A DNA stretch of 64,000 nt. It comes from Paralvinella palmiformis. Its lineage: Eukaryota; Annelida; Polychaeta; Terebellida; Alvinellidae. Where the stretch lies: NCBI GenBank assembly GCA_025642065.1, contig JAODUP010000318.1, positions 383,933 through 447,932 of the forward strand, written 5' to 3'. Positions 11,190-22,054 of the stretch are shown piece by piece. The position numbers were made by a program, and so were the translations under genes. How positions within the stretch are numbered: position 1 is the stretch's first letter; each line of letters opens with the position of its first letter. The notes below the pieces were generated by a model that was given only the letters and a program-made list of their open reading frames with translations, made no database searches and was not told where the DNA came from.

Positions 11190-11470
11190 ATATATAAAAG
11201 CGATAGTGTGTGTGTGTATGTGTTTGTTTGTTTGTGTGTTTGTTTGTTTGTGTGTTTGTTTGTGTGTTCGTAAACAATTCTGATAAAAGAGTCTTAAAAG
11301 GCTGTGAAGATGACATCGGTTGGGACTGATTCTTTTTTTTAAATTATTCTCAACCCTTAGTTATATGTAACGAAGGACTAAGTAACCTTCCGTATGAGCA
11401 AGCTCTCAAGTCTACGCGGAACTTGTAAAATGAGATAGTTGTAGTTCACATGATGCAATATAAAATTTTA
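11190..11470 (+). repeat. Dispersed repeat, right copy
   Basis: Begins TCTATATATATAAAAGCGAT followed by a GT-rich tract and TTTG repeats, then TCTGATAAAAGAGTC and GACATCGGTTGGGACTGAT, matching 9641-9930. A TC-TATATATATAAAAG start followed by GT repeats recalls some Helitron-like 5' ends; this is only a resemblance. Confidence 0.4.
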
Positions 11471-12059
11471 TAAATCACTTTGTTATAAGATTTGTGGATT
11501 TCATGCATTTAGGTTTTCCTATTTGTTTTCCAGATTTCATACAGTGCCATGCTGATCACCTCCTATTAAGAACACACAAAGGGGAGCAGGTCACTCGTTA
11601 GTGGTACTGGTTACCTGTACTGTACGGATCACGGCATAAAATATGGATTTTTGTTTTCAGATACTGAATGGAAGTGGCTATGTCCACCCGATAGAATTAG
11701 CAAACAGGTAACAAATAACACGTAATCTAAGGCCAGATACTAAACCGTTGTTACCCTTCTTAATATAAGAAGCTAAACCCAATGTGAAAAATCTCCATTA
11801 ATTAGCATCCACATTACGGAATTGAAAGGTGTATTTTAATATTTAAGAATTTCTATAATCAATAATAACTTAAGTTAATTGAAAACATTTAATGATTTGT
11901 GATTTATTCGCAATCATTGACGTAATTGTCATTATGTTTGTTAATCCCGTTGTGAAGCTTAACAACTGTTATTTATAAGACGTTATAGAAAAGTTATTAT
12001 TATCGTTATTATTATTATTGTTATAATAATACTAATAATAATAAATATTATTATTATAA
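11471..12059. other. Intergenic, no gene recognised
   Basis: AT-rich. At 11661-11707 a 46-bp stretch lies between a TTTTCAG and a GTAACA. It could be a small exon but has no support beyond the splice-like edges. An ATT/AAT-rich tract lies at 11996-12065. Confidence 0.35.
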
Positions 12060-12720
12060 TTATTACTCATTTTTTCCCTATGAACATCCTTAGTCCTAGC
12101 ATCAAACTATCACACACTGTACGTAATATTGGTGTTACATTTGATAGCGATCTTAATTTAATTTCATAAATATATTTCTCTGACATATCGCTCTTACTTC
12201 TATCATATTTGTGACCTTCGCCGTATTCGTCGCTATATTTCTCTTTCAGCCACCAAAACCCTTGGTACAGCACTCATTACTAGTAGGCTTGAATACTGCA
12301 ACTCTGTTATTTATAACATTGCACCTAAGGATATTCTAAAACTTCAGTATGTTCAGAACTGCTTAGGTAGGGTTGTCACACGGTCTCGTCGGTTTTCCCA
12401 TTCTGCCGTACTTCTGAAATCTCTCACTGGCTCCCTGTTTAATCTCGCATCATTTTCAAATTGTGTGCTATTGCCTATCAAACTCTTTCTTCTGGAGAAG
12501 CTTCATATCTATTTTCCATGCTCTCTTTAGCCGCCAAACCCATAGAGCTCCATTCATCTGGTTTTCACTCATTATCTGTTAAAACTCAAGCTGGGACTCG
12601 TGCTTTTTCAGTTGCTGTCCCTGCTCTTTGGAATTCACTTTCTGAACATGTTAAGTCATCAAATAGCATCTGAGTTTGCCAAACCCCTGTACTAGGTGGC
12701 GCCACTGAGCTCGATTCTTG
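12060..12720 (+). pseudogene. L2/CR1-like LINE C-terminus
   Basis: Fragments in order: VRNIGVTFDSDLN, ICDLRRIRRYIS, SRLEYCNSVIYNI, LKLQYVQNCLGRVVT, then the ORF at 12461-12673 (KPIELHSSGFHSLSVKTQAG, AFSVAVPALWNSLSEHVKSS). This is the conserved post-reverse-transcriptase region of L2/CR1-type LINEs. It ends in a 3' UTR motif GGCGCCACTGAGCTCGATTC that recurs at 41472-41494. Frameshifts near 12280 and 12450 break it. It is a 5'-truncated insertion. Confidence 0.8.
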
Positions 12721-12727
12721 AAAGTGT

Positions 12728-13557
12728 ATAGGATTCGGATCTGAGCAATCTCACTGGTATATATTTTTCGATCAGATCGCTTAGATACACTGTTGCTGTT
12801 CCATTCAGTACTTTGAGCGTAAGAAACAGGATATTTTACTGTGATCTGAAACGTACCGAAAGCCAGTGCAGCTGGAACAAAACTAGTGTTATATGTTTAC
12901 TTTTGCGAGTGCTTGTCACTCGACGTGCAGCACAGTTGTACACTCGTTGTAGGCGGTTTGTCAGAGAGAGGAGGATATTTTATAACAATGCATTGCCATA
13001 GTCCAGTCGAGAATGAATAAGAGCTCGGACTAAAGTCTTGCATGTCTTATCATTTACGTACTTACGAATAGGTCCTAATTACATATATAATTCACCTGCT
13101 ACTGCAGTGCTAGGGTATTATCTAATATAAGCCCTAGATTTCGTACAGACATGGAAGAATTTATATAACTGGATCTTATCTCAATGCGAAGATTCTCAGT
13201 TTTCTTTACATGTTACTTGGATGAGAAAACAATGACTTTTGTCTTGTCCTTATTCAATTTCAGCATGTTGCTGTTCATCCAAGTACTTATGTCTTCAATA
13301 CAAGCCTCAATTGAAGATGAAATATGATGCCATTTATCACATGGCTTCAAAGTCATGTACACTTGTGTATCATCGGCATAACAATAATATTTAATATTAT
13401 ACCGTTTAATAATTTTACCAACTGGTTTGATATACATACAGTAATTCGTTGGTCCTAAAACGGATCCCTGTGGTACACCAAAAAGAATACTTACATCAGG
13501 TGATGGTTCATCCGCCACTGAAACATCGTGAACTCACGAGTGGCCAATCGATATCTC
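12728..13557 (-). pseudogene. LINE reverse transcriptase remnant, inverted
   Basis: On the minus strand: FGVPQGSVLGPT (RT box), YADDTQVYMTL (catalytic YADD) and STWMNSNMLKLNKDKT in one ORF (13213-13518). Broken pieces follow with VRNLGLILDNTL, HSRLDYGNALL and a C-terminal tail toward 12728. This is an L2/CR1-type RT more diverged from the plus-strand fragment next to it. The two lie tail to tail. The catalytic dyad is kept, but downstream frames are lost and the start is missing. Confidence 0.85.
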
Positions 13558-14021
13558 CGTGTGGCATCAAATACTACTTGTTATACGTATACATTCAATT
13601 GGTGTGCATTAAGTGCATAGACGAAATAAATCCAACACATACCCAAACAAATACTGATGCTGTAAAAATCGCAAAATTGTATTATCGTTCATGTTTTGGA
13701 TATAGACACATATATCCACTCTCTGCCGTTGTTTTCCCACGAGGTGAGGCTGGGAAGCGTCGAGAGGATATTTTTCCATATCCCAAATATAAATAAATTC
13801 TGGATTATACCTAAAATCGTGCCGCCTTTAAAACCAACGTTATATCACCACTCTTCTTTGTTGCTTTGGAGAAAAGAGCGCGATTTTTTAATCTAAATTC
13901 TTCGAAGTTATTCCCATTAACGCCAAAGGATACTTTTCCACAATATCGCGAACTCTACCGCAAAAGAATCTTTGTCATTGATAAATGTGTTTTAAATGTT
14001 TTTAGTGTTATTATACATTCT
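13558..14021. other. Probable intron or upstream sequence of the cGLR gene
   Basis: No exon recognised. An earlier exon of the cGLR gene must lie here or further upstream, since the 14.36 kb exon has no usable ATG near its 5' edge. Confidence 0.35.
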
Positions 14022-14200
14022 GGGGTCGCCTCCGTGGTCTAGCCGTAGCGTGTTGGATCACAGATCACCACCACCAGCATATCTGAAAGTTGTTTCATCT
14101 TTGACTTAACTTCATTACATTGGGAGGTAGCTCGCCCCATTTAGCCTACTATGTGTACAAAAGTGGCCGTATAACACCAATCATCATGCATTATCCCTCT
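14022..14200 (+). mobile_element. tRNA-headed SINE, copy 1
   Basis: Starts GCCTCCGTGGTCTAGCCG (box A-like) and continues with CATATCTGAAAGTTGTTTCAT, ACTTCATTAC and CCCATTTAGCCTACTATG. The box B region is deleted compared with the copies at 17.4 and 45.8 kb. It lies about 160 bp upstream of the cGLR splice acceptor. Confidence 0.8.
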
Positions 14201-14343
14201 TTGCACATATAATGGGTGAGCACTACCGTACAACATACAATGCAATTTGATTAAAATGTCAGATGATGGAAGGTTTTAGTTGACATTTTATTTAGAGTAT
14301 GAATGCCATGAACCAACTCTGAGTCCAATAAAATGTTGTCTCC

Positions 14344-14360
14344 TTTTCTATTTATTTCAG
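14344..14360 (+). promoter_or_regulatory. Predicted splice acceptor of the cGLR exon
   Basis: TTTTCTATTTATTTCAG is a pyrimidine-rich tract ending in AG, directly before the frame that runs into the cGLR ORF. An in-frame TAA at 14329-14331 lies just upstream, so coding sequence cannot extend further 5' without splicing. Confidence 0.6.
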
Positions 14361-15963
14361 TACGAACACACTAAACCCAATACTGGAAGGACTCCTCATT
14401 AACCGCGGAGGCTTGAAGAAGCTTGGGGCATATTTGAACCATTTAGACGATTCCCAGAGAACGTGTGACAGATCCGACGGAACACGCGTAGAAACGATAC
14501 AATCCGGAATAGAACGCATCGTGGAACGGCTTACAACGAAAATAGCGAGAAAAGAGTCCATGTTTAGAGGGAAAATACAACACATGGGAAGCTACTACGA
14601 TGGACTGAAAGTTGGTGCTCCCGATGAATTTGACTTCATGTTTGTATTGGATCAATTCTCCCACGAGAACGGCTTGCAATCTATTGCGCTCACCAATGAT
14701 CCACCAGGATTTGCTGCCATGCGCATTCTACCCGAGAATGTTCCGCACGAGTGGCCTGTCACGGATTACTGTTTGGAACACGAACAGATCATAATGATAA
14801 ATGACGCCATCGTTCATCGTTGTAGAGGCGAGCGAGTGAAAGTACTAGATCCTTATCAAATCCAGAACAAGTACCGGCATGTCGCTGACGAAGTTATGTT
14901 AAATATTAACCTGCCGCCTAACTGGTGCCACGGCGGCTTTAACAGGCCACATTTTAGCGGGCACAGGAGACATGGCCCGGCAACCCTTTTTCAGTTTGTT
15001 TACAAAGATGGACAAGGTGAAATCAAGGTGACTATCGATATGACGTTGGCAATCCGATTACGAATGGGCGTCGATTTGAGTATTACGGAGATGAGCCTGC
15101 TTCGGCGATTTCCATTGGGAAACCAACATTTCGAAATGCTATTACAACACCTACAAACCGATCCAGGCATGCACGTTATTCCGCTGTACTCGAAATTTCT
15201 CATCCAAGCGGGCCATGCGTCGAAGAAGTACAACTGGAAGGTGTCCGGTTCGTGCAGCGAGAAAATCGTATTTCAGTCGTTGTCCAATCTGTCGCTGATG
15301 AAGAAGCTGATCCGCGTTCTGAAGATACTTCGCGATAAACACTTGACGTACTATCGGAGGAAGACCGAGAGAAAAAGTAACAAACATCGACGTAGAACCT
15401 GCGCTAAGACCACAAGCCATTCGGCATCGAGGCAGGGAACATCGTCCAGCGTCTCAGAAGGCGTGTGCCAATCTGTACCAGCGTCGGATGGTGGTGAGGA
15501 CGAGGAGGATGATACGACTGATCTGACCGAAGTGGAAGATAAAAACGAAGAAGAGGCAACTTTGCGTTATCGCAATGAAGCTCCATCATATCAAAAAAAC
15601 GATATCGGCTTCGATGTCATCGATCCGAAGCCTGGATCTGGCGAATACTGGGGCGCAAGACATTACATCTCCTCGGTAGAAATTAAAACGTTAGTGCTCT
15701 CTATGCTCCTCGGTGAGCTGAAGCTAGCCAATTATGATGGCAGACCTATAGATTACACTGCTGAGGCAGATGATGAAACTCTAGCCCTGTTGACAGTGGT
15801 CTCGATTAGCTTCTTTAATTATTTATTTATAGACCGGAGCCAAATGAAATATCTCTACTTCGATACCGCTCTGTGTTCGTTGTTATCGGACATGAAAACT
15901 GAGAATGCACGAAGAGCTCTGCACAACATTATTGAAGAGTTGCTTAAAAATAGCAAATCTTAA
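14361..15963 (+). CDS. cGAS-like Mab-21 nucleotidyltransferase (cGLR), terminal exon
   Basis: The frame is open from a splice acceptor at 14360 to TAA at 15961-15963, about 533 codons. Numbering from the TTG at 14413 (516 residues), the nucleotidyltransferase signature is GSYYDGLKVGAPDEFDFMF at 59-77. G59-S60 fit the glycine-serine loop, and E72 and D74 fit the first two metal ligands of cGAS-type enzymes. The third acid is D209 in KVTIDMTLAI. A helical Mab-21 half follows: YNWKVSGSCSEKIVF, LSLMKKLIRVLKILRDKHL, then YISSVEIKTLVLSML. Residues about 313-382 are a low-complexity insert, basic and Ser-rich then acidic. The Cys/His zinc ribbon of vertebrate cGAS is not seen. Such enzymes make cyclic or linear nucleotide second messengers in the cytosol, often after sensing nucleic acid; ligand and product here are unknown. 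No in-exon ATG precedes the domain except M50, so an upstream exon is needed. The ORF is intact and GC-richer than its flanks. Confidence 0.88.
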
Positions 15964-16112
15964 GACTGCATCGAAGTTAAATTTCGGAAGAAGATTGCCA
16001 AGCTGAATACTAATGGTACGTCTGACGTCATTAAGCAGATATTTCTTTCCATAAACATCCATTAAAATAATGGCGGTATTTTTAGATTTTATAAAGAAAA
16101 TAATAGTAATAC

Positions 16113-16148
<36 letters not shown>

Positions 16149-16260
16149 TAACAATAATAATAATAACAGTAATAATAATAAAAATTTCTATGCTGTTTAT
16201 AAAGATATTTCTAGTATTTCTAGTTATATTTACCTTTGATATACATAAATAATAAATAAT
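15964..16260 (+). other. Probable 3' UTR of cGLR gene
   Basis: Contains an (AAT)n microsatellite at 16108-16147 and AATAAA signals at 16251-16256 and just beyond. Use of this poly(A) site is inferred. Confidence 0.4.
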
Positions 16261-16780
16261 AAATGATTATTCCTAATCTCATATAAGAAAAACAACATTG
16301 AGGTGTATCAGTTTCCATGGAAACAACGCAAAACGTTATTGATGATATATTTAACATCTATACTCAATATATGTGTTTTTGTGATATGGCGGCTTTTAAA
16401 CGAGTGTTGCCAGTTTGAAACAGTTACCTTAAATACCTCCGAATTAGTGCTCTCACTTGGCACATCGGTATCGAGATTAGTATCAGCTGTTAGTTAATTT
16501 ACTGATTAATACACTGATCAGTTAAAATAAATTATATTGTTCTGGTATGTTGTATAAAGTAGGACTGATTTTATTTTTATTATAAAAATGGTTCGGCGTC
16601 TATTTATGTAACAGTTAATCTGTAAGATCAGGTAATATGTATATTACCTGAAATTTGCAGGTAATCTGTATTACATCTCTGTTAGCAATAGACGTTCTAT
16701 TCTACTATGTCTGGTAAAGGGCCACGAAAAGGAGAAAAACATACAAGGTCCTTTTTCCAGATTTATCATTTCAATAGCAA
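16261..16780. other. Intergenic with a short perfect-arm hairpin
   Basis: A 64-codon frame at 16303-16497 has a hydrophobic stretch but no family resemblance. CAGGTAATA and TATTACCTG form 9-bp perfect arms around a TGTA loop at 16629-16650. Confidence 0.4.
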
Positions 16781-16955
16781 CAGCGATCTATCAGTAGAGA
16801 TCTATCAGCGATAGTCTATCAGCAGTGATTTATCAGCGGTGTTCTATCAGCAGTGATTTAACAGCGGTAGTTTGTCAGCGGTGATCTATCAGCAGTGATA
16901 TATCAGCCATAATTTATCAGAAGTGGTCTATCAGGGGTAGTTTATCAGCGGTGAA
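16781..16955. repeat. Degenerate 15-16-bp tandem repeat
   Basis: About eleven units of TCTATCAGCRGTGAT type. TATCAG (or a one-base variant) recurs about every 15-16 bp. Units differ by several substitutions, so the array is old or relaxed. Confidence 0.85.
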
Positions 16956-17403
16956 ATATACCATATTTTCCCCGTTGAATTTACTATGTAATTTGAGAAA
17001 AATAAACATAATATGTGCTATAGTATTGACTTCTGTGGTAGACCATATTCGATTTATTCAATTTAAATATCATACTCATCGTTTAGTAATTGAAGATTCA
17101 GTGTCTATCACTTTCTGCATCGAATCCTGAAATACCTGTCCTCTTAGATGAGGATCACGATTGAACAAATTAAAGTTTTTGGTATGTTATAAAATATGAG
17201 GATATTGTTTTGGGTAGGGGACATCAGTTGAGTTGCTCCCTCATACATATTAACTAACTGTATAGTTCTGTGTTTTGGGCAAGTTTAATATATTTCTATG
17301 TAACCTATACATATACAACGGTGTCGACTGTTAACCTGATTTAGAAAACATATATTGACCTTTACAATGTATATGTATTTTAGTGCAGATCGAAGACTTC
17401 AAC
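16956..17403. other. Intergenic, AT-rich
   Basis: Nothing recognised. Confidence 0.5.
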
Positions 17404-17590
17404 AGGGGCGCCTCCGTGGTCTAACGGTAACAAATTGGATCACAGGTCACTACCACCCGTGATCGAAATTTGGCGTGGGCATATCTGAAGGTTGTTTCAT
17501 TCTTGACTTCACTTCATTACCTTTGGAGGTCGTTCGGCCCATTTATCCTACCATGTGCACAAAGGTGGCCCTCGATCATCATCACCATCA
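17404..17590 (+). mobile_element. tRNA-headed SINE, copy 2
   Basis: GCGCCTCCGTGGTCTAACGG (box A region), a degenerate box B at GTGATCGAAATTTGG, then CATATCTGAAGGTTGTTTCAT, CCTTTGGAGGTCGTTCGGCC and CCCATTTATCCTACCATG. It ends in CATCATCACCATCAT. A (TC)n(TA)n tract follows at 17592-17636. Confidence 0.85.
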
Positions 17591-17636
<46 letters not shown>

Positions 17637-18271
17637 CAACACATCCATCGATCTACCTTTTAGTATTGGATGACTACCTTTCTTAAATTGTCATTAACAT
17701 TTCCAGTTCCATTTCGCCAATATACTGCGTACAAAACTAGTACATGTCATGAAGTACTATCTTTGACAAAAAAATAGATCTACGGTGATTCTAATGTGAA
17801 TATCATAATATATCAAACATGATATCCAAAGATTAACAGCCTCTTATCAGCTAATTAATTATGCAGCTTACATAGCTCTTGTCACTTTATGACAGTTATC
17901 TGTTTATATCGGAATATTCATGAAGGTGGTTAGATGTCAAGAATCAGGTCAGGTATGACGTCAGGTAGCATCTTGGATGAGAAATATAGATAATTCCGTT
18001 AAACCCTGAATCGCTGCTTGTACTTTTATCAACAACATTTTCATCAACATCGGTATCATTACTGTATTATCACAATTCTTTGGAGGCACACACACTGATA
18101 GAATCATTTACGGATATCAGATAAACACCCCCCCCCCATCACCACCACACTACCTTCAACCTACTGATTAAAGACTATTGGATGAGGTTCTGACAGTTGT
18201 GTAAACGAAAAATCCCCACTGAATGACCTTCACCTTAACTAGAGACCCCGGTGATGTCTAGCATCCTTTTA
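17637..18271. other. Intergenic
   Basis: No gene recognised. A poly-C run lies at about 18127. Confidence 0.5.
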
Positions 18272-18319
18272 AAGTTGAATAAAGCCTAATATCAAAGGTT
18301 ATATCGATTTATTCAACTT
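18272..18319. terminator. Inverted repeat with AATAAA on both strands
   Basis: AAGTTGAATAAA and TTTATTCAACTT form 12-bp perfect arms about 24 bp apart, so a poly(A) hexamer is present on each strand. It sits just before the gag remnant at 18.34 kb. A role in 3' end formation is inferred from sequence only. Confidence 0.4.
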
Positions 18320-18338
18320 AATAAATATAGACACTAAA

Positions 18339-18828
18339 CATGGACACTTTTCTGAAACCAGCCCGCCTCGAGCTGGATCCGAACTCCCCTCAGCTACCAA
18401 AGAATGGATGCATTAGCACAGGACCTTCAGACATTTTATCCATGAATATGGTGAACACGCTCCAAACAAGTTCAGAACTCTCAGCAACTATCTCACTACG
18501 ATGCTAGAATAGAGACGTTAACACACCTGTACATCAAAACTCCAAATGAGATATTTGCTCGTCACATACTGCAACCAGAATACACAAACTCTCACTGAGC
18601 TCCCCAAGAATTTGGAAGCGGAGCAAGGTTAGCAATCTCAAACATTTTACTGCTGAACAATATCGTGAGGAACTGGTCCGTAATTCCTTCATCAATGGAA
18701 TAGCATCTCGAATAATTCGGCAACGTCTTCTAGAAAACACTCAACTTGACCTCAAAACCGCCTTTGATCGAACGACAATGCAAGTACAACGACTGTTATA
18801 TTCTCACCTACCATTCTCACCTACCACT
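18339..18828 (+). pseudogene. Ty3/gypsy-type gag remnant
   Basis: A gag start is visible: MDTFLKPARLELDPNSPQLP at 18339, then FRHFIHEYGEHAPNKF, THLYIKTPNEIFARHIL, HFTAEQYREELVRNSFING and RQRLLENTQLDLKTAFD. Frames shift between these. The zinc-knuckle segment found at 596-712 is deleted here: sequence jumps from TTTGATC to GAACGACAATG. The fragment stops where the protease part at 23.71 kb begins in element coordinates, so the two are probably one copy split by a later insertion of about 4.9 kb. Confidence 0.8.
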
Positions 18829-19151
18829 GCACTGAGTTGATTTTGCCTAGAACGGACGTGTTTTGAATCTGCTGCTGCTAAAATCGTAGAAACATACCAT
18901 GAGGAACATGCAGTACGACAAAATATCCGATCATTGACACAGTGAGGTCAGGAATGTCGAATCGATTAACATAATTAATTGACAAAGTGAACAAAAGGTG
19001 CGATATTTCGGAAGAGATTGCTAGGTATTTCACCATAGACATTGGCTATTTTGTAACTCATGATCAACTCAAACTACCACAACAAGCGTAAGCTATATCG
19101 TGTTACCTGTGTAAGTGACCAACTTGTATAGTGTACGTGTGTTCCTCTGTA
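18829..19151. other. No gene recognised
   Basis: Sequence between gag remnant and IMPACT-like fragment; may hold the decayed start of the latter. Confidence 0.4.
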
Positions 19152-19554
19152 AACAATATGGGAAAGCCAAAGAAAACAGGGGAAAGAAAACAAGCAGATA
19201 AAACAACATTGGAGGAAAGACCAGATGATATCACTGAAGGCCTTTGGATATTGCTACATACCATAATAACAATCACTGAAATTAGACGGCATTGCAGCTG
19301 CGACGCACCGCATTTATGCCTACCGGTACAAAGGTAGTGGAGGTGGCATAAATGAGAATTTGTATTCGGATGGTGACGACGGTGTCGGCCTTCAGCTACT
19401 CAAAGTCATGCGTGATGACAAAATCTTGAATAGGATATGGATTGTCACTCGATTGTATGGACCAGATTACCATCATATTGGCAAAGCACGGTTTGAACAC
19501 GCAAGGCAAGCACTTATAATCTTTATCGATGATATATTGACGCATAATGTTTAA
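19152..19554 (+). pseudogene. IMPACT/YIH1-type (UPF0029) domain fragment
   Basis: One frame runs from 19152 to TAA at 19552-19554. It carries AFGYCYIP, two consecutive TAA codons, then LKLDGIAAATHRIYAYRYKG, NLYSDGDDGVGLQLLKVM and IWIVTRLYGPDYHHIGKARF. This is the UPF0029 pattern of IMPACT proteins: ATH-x-IYAYR, a DDG segment, a TR-x-YG turn and a GKxRF helix. IMPACT proteins bind GCN1 and restrain GCN2 in amino-acid starvation signalling. The N-terminal RWD domain is not seen. The tandem stops argue for a pseudogene unless an intron removes them. It lies within the insertion that splits the Ty3 copy, so it may have been carried by another element. Confidence 0.65.
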
Positions 19555-20486
19555 CAATTTGTTTTTGAAACTTCCAACGAATCTAAGCCCCCTTCAATTT
19601 GATAGTCCATGAGACCTAAGTTAGTTATATTACCATTAGCGGTAGAATTCAGGTAGCCTATTTTAGACGTAAAAAACTTCATTAACCAAAATAATAGATC
19701 CCCTATAAATCACTCGGTACATAAAACATATGAAATATTATAAACACATAAATCTTCGCATATGCCTCTGTTATCCACGAACAAAAATATTAATTCTTGA
19801 ACATAATAAGAGATTTTATATTGAATCTTAGTTTACAATGTAAGTAAAAGACGTTGAAATAATAATTCCCTGGTAAGCTTTGGTTGACCAACCACCGAAA
19901 TGTGCTGCTGAAGGTATATGCCAAGGTGTACAATGAAACTGCTAATTAACCTGGATATCATTGCCGTATTTAGTTTATTTTGATACAGTGTATTGTATAC
20001 TAGTTTGTTTGTATGCATGTATATGTTTTAACATGTTGCACGTTTGAAAATTGAGAAAACATAAACTCTTAAAATCTTTCTTCTACTCCTACGTAAATCT
20101 GATCGATATTCTTGGCCTCCCTTATATGTTGGCGGCGTACACGCAGTTTTATGCTTCACTGAAGCAGCTAAAATGGTTTATTATTTGTGCTGCCAAAAAT
20201 ACCAGGTAACTAAATATAAATTACTTTCTTTGTGATTAATTCATGGAACGGCCAAACTGTGTTTTTGTCTTGATTTGATATTTTGTCTTGTATAATTATA
20301 CTATTTGACTATGCATGTTTTAATTATGTTTTGTTTTATATGTGTAATTAGTTTATTGCGGAGTTATACGTTTCACCGCTTTGTCTGCTGTCCAAGGTGT
20401 GCTATTGAATATTTAAGTATAAAATGGAATTATAGGGAATGTAATGAGCATAAACCTAATCTTTTTATTTCAATCAAAACGATAAA
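19555..20486. other. Intergenic or LINE 5' region
   Basis: AT-rich; could contain the 5' UTR and lost ORF1 of the LINE that follows. No domain seen. Confidence 0.4.
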
Positions 20487-21539
20487 TTGAATATTGAAGA
20501 TGATGATCACAACCTCAACTGTCTGTTAAATAACTATTATGATGACAATGATGGAGAAAATCCTCTGGATGCTTTCCACATTGACAGTAACTACTATGGA
20601 ATCGAACAAATCAGTACAACAGTACTGGAAAATACACAAAATTTCAAATATTATACAATGCATTTTAATATTAGCAGTTTGTCAAACAAATTTAAAGAGC
20701 TGAAAGAAATAATCTCTCGATTCCACTATATAAAAATTAATATGCATTGCATATTGTTGTGTGAAACATTTCTAACTGATAACAACTATGTATTTTATAC
20801 AACCCCGGGTTATAAATTAGTCTGCAGAAATAGACAGACTGGTTCACGAGGTGGTGTTGCTATGTACATCAGGGATGATTTAAATTACATTATCCGTGAT
20901 GATATTTCTGTTAATATCGATGGTAAATTTGAATCAATATTTGTTGAGGCTCACTCAAAAACTGTAAATTGTATCTTTGGTGAAATATACCGAGTTCCTA
21001 ATACCAGTGAAATATTATCGATTAGTTACTATGAAACGATTTTAAATAAACTCCAACATATTAAAAAAGACATTGTGTTGGGAACCGATCAAAAGTTCGA
21101 TTACCTCAAATATAAAAATCAAGCACATGTTTCTGAGTTGATGGACCTTTTCCTAAATGCAGGCTTCTTACCTACAATTACAAAGCCAACCAGAATAACG
21201 CACAGTACGGCCAATCTTATTGATAACATATACATAAAAACAAGTAAAGAAATTAAATTGGCATCATGAATAATATTAAATAATATATCAGATCATTTGC
21301 CAGTGTTCTTGTCCTCCGAAAAATATAAATCCGTGAAAACTGAGCCTTTAGTCTTTGAGCATAGAAAATTCAATAAAAAAACGTATCAACAAATTTGTGA
21401 GGCCTTATCGAAAACAGATTGGTCTAGTCTAAACTCAAGTGATGCTGAAACGTGTTACAACATAATTATAGATAAAATAAATGATGTTATAGAATATTTT
21501 GCACCTAAAAAGATAACCAAAATATTGCCAAACATGTAA
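20487..21539 (+). pseudogene. LINE 2 APE endonuclease
   Basis: Endonuclease motifs in order: HFNISSLSNKF (N box), ILLCETFL (E box), GSRGGVAMYIRDD, a YRVPNT turn, VLGTDQKFDYLK (degraded GDxN box), THSTANLIDNIY and, after an in-frame TGA at about 21267-21269, ISDHLPV (SDH box). Codons run on to 21539. The first codon at 20487 is TTG, so the true start is not established. It would nick target DNA for target-primed reverse transcription. Confidence 0.85.
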
Positions 21540-22054
21540 TACGAGAACCATGGATAACCCCCGGAATCCTACATTCATCAAAACACTTAGATAAACTTTA
21601 TAAAAAGCAATTGGGTAAAGAAAACGTATCACAGCAACATGTTAAATATATAACTTACAGAAATAAGTAACCAAAATCAAACGTAAACAAAGGGAGATAT
21701 ATTATGGTAACTTATTTCAACAATACAAATCAAACATTAAGAAAACATGGAGCACATTAAATGAGATACTCAACAGAAAAAAATTACAAAACACCAATAT
21801 CAAATTCATTCAAAATAGGCAACATAATTAAAAACGACCCCACTTACATTGCAGACTAATTTAGCGAATTTTTCTCTGAGATTGGAACTAAATATGCTTC
21901 TAATATATTATCGTCCAGCACACATTATCAAACCTACATGCCGACACATAACAAACATAACAAACCTACATAACAAACACCATAAATTCTCTGAAACTCA
22001 AAATGAATTGTGGACATAACAATATTAATACGCTATTACTAAAACATATAAAAT

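Noticed and set aside
14352..15589. Minus-strand ORFs over the cGLR exon
   Set aside because: Shadows of the plus-strand coding frame without domain resemblance.
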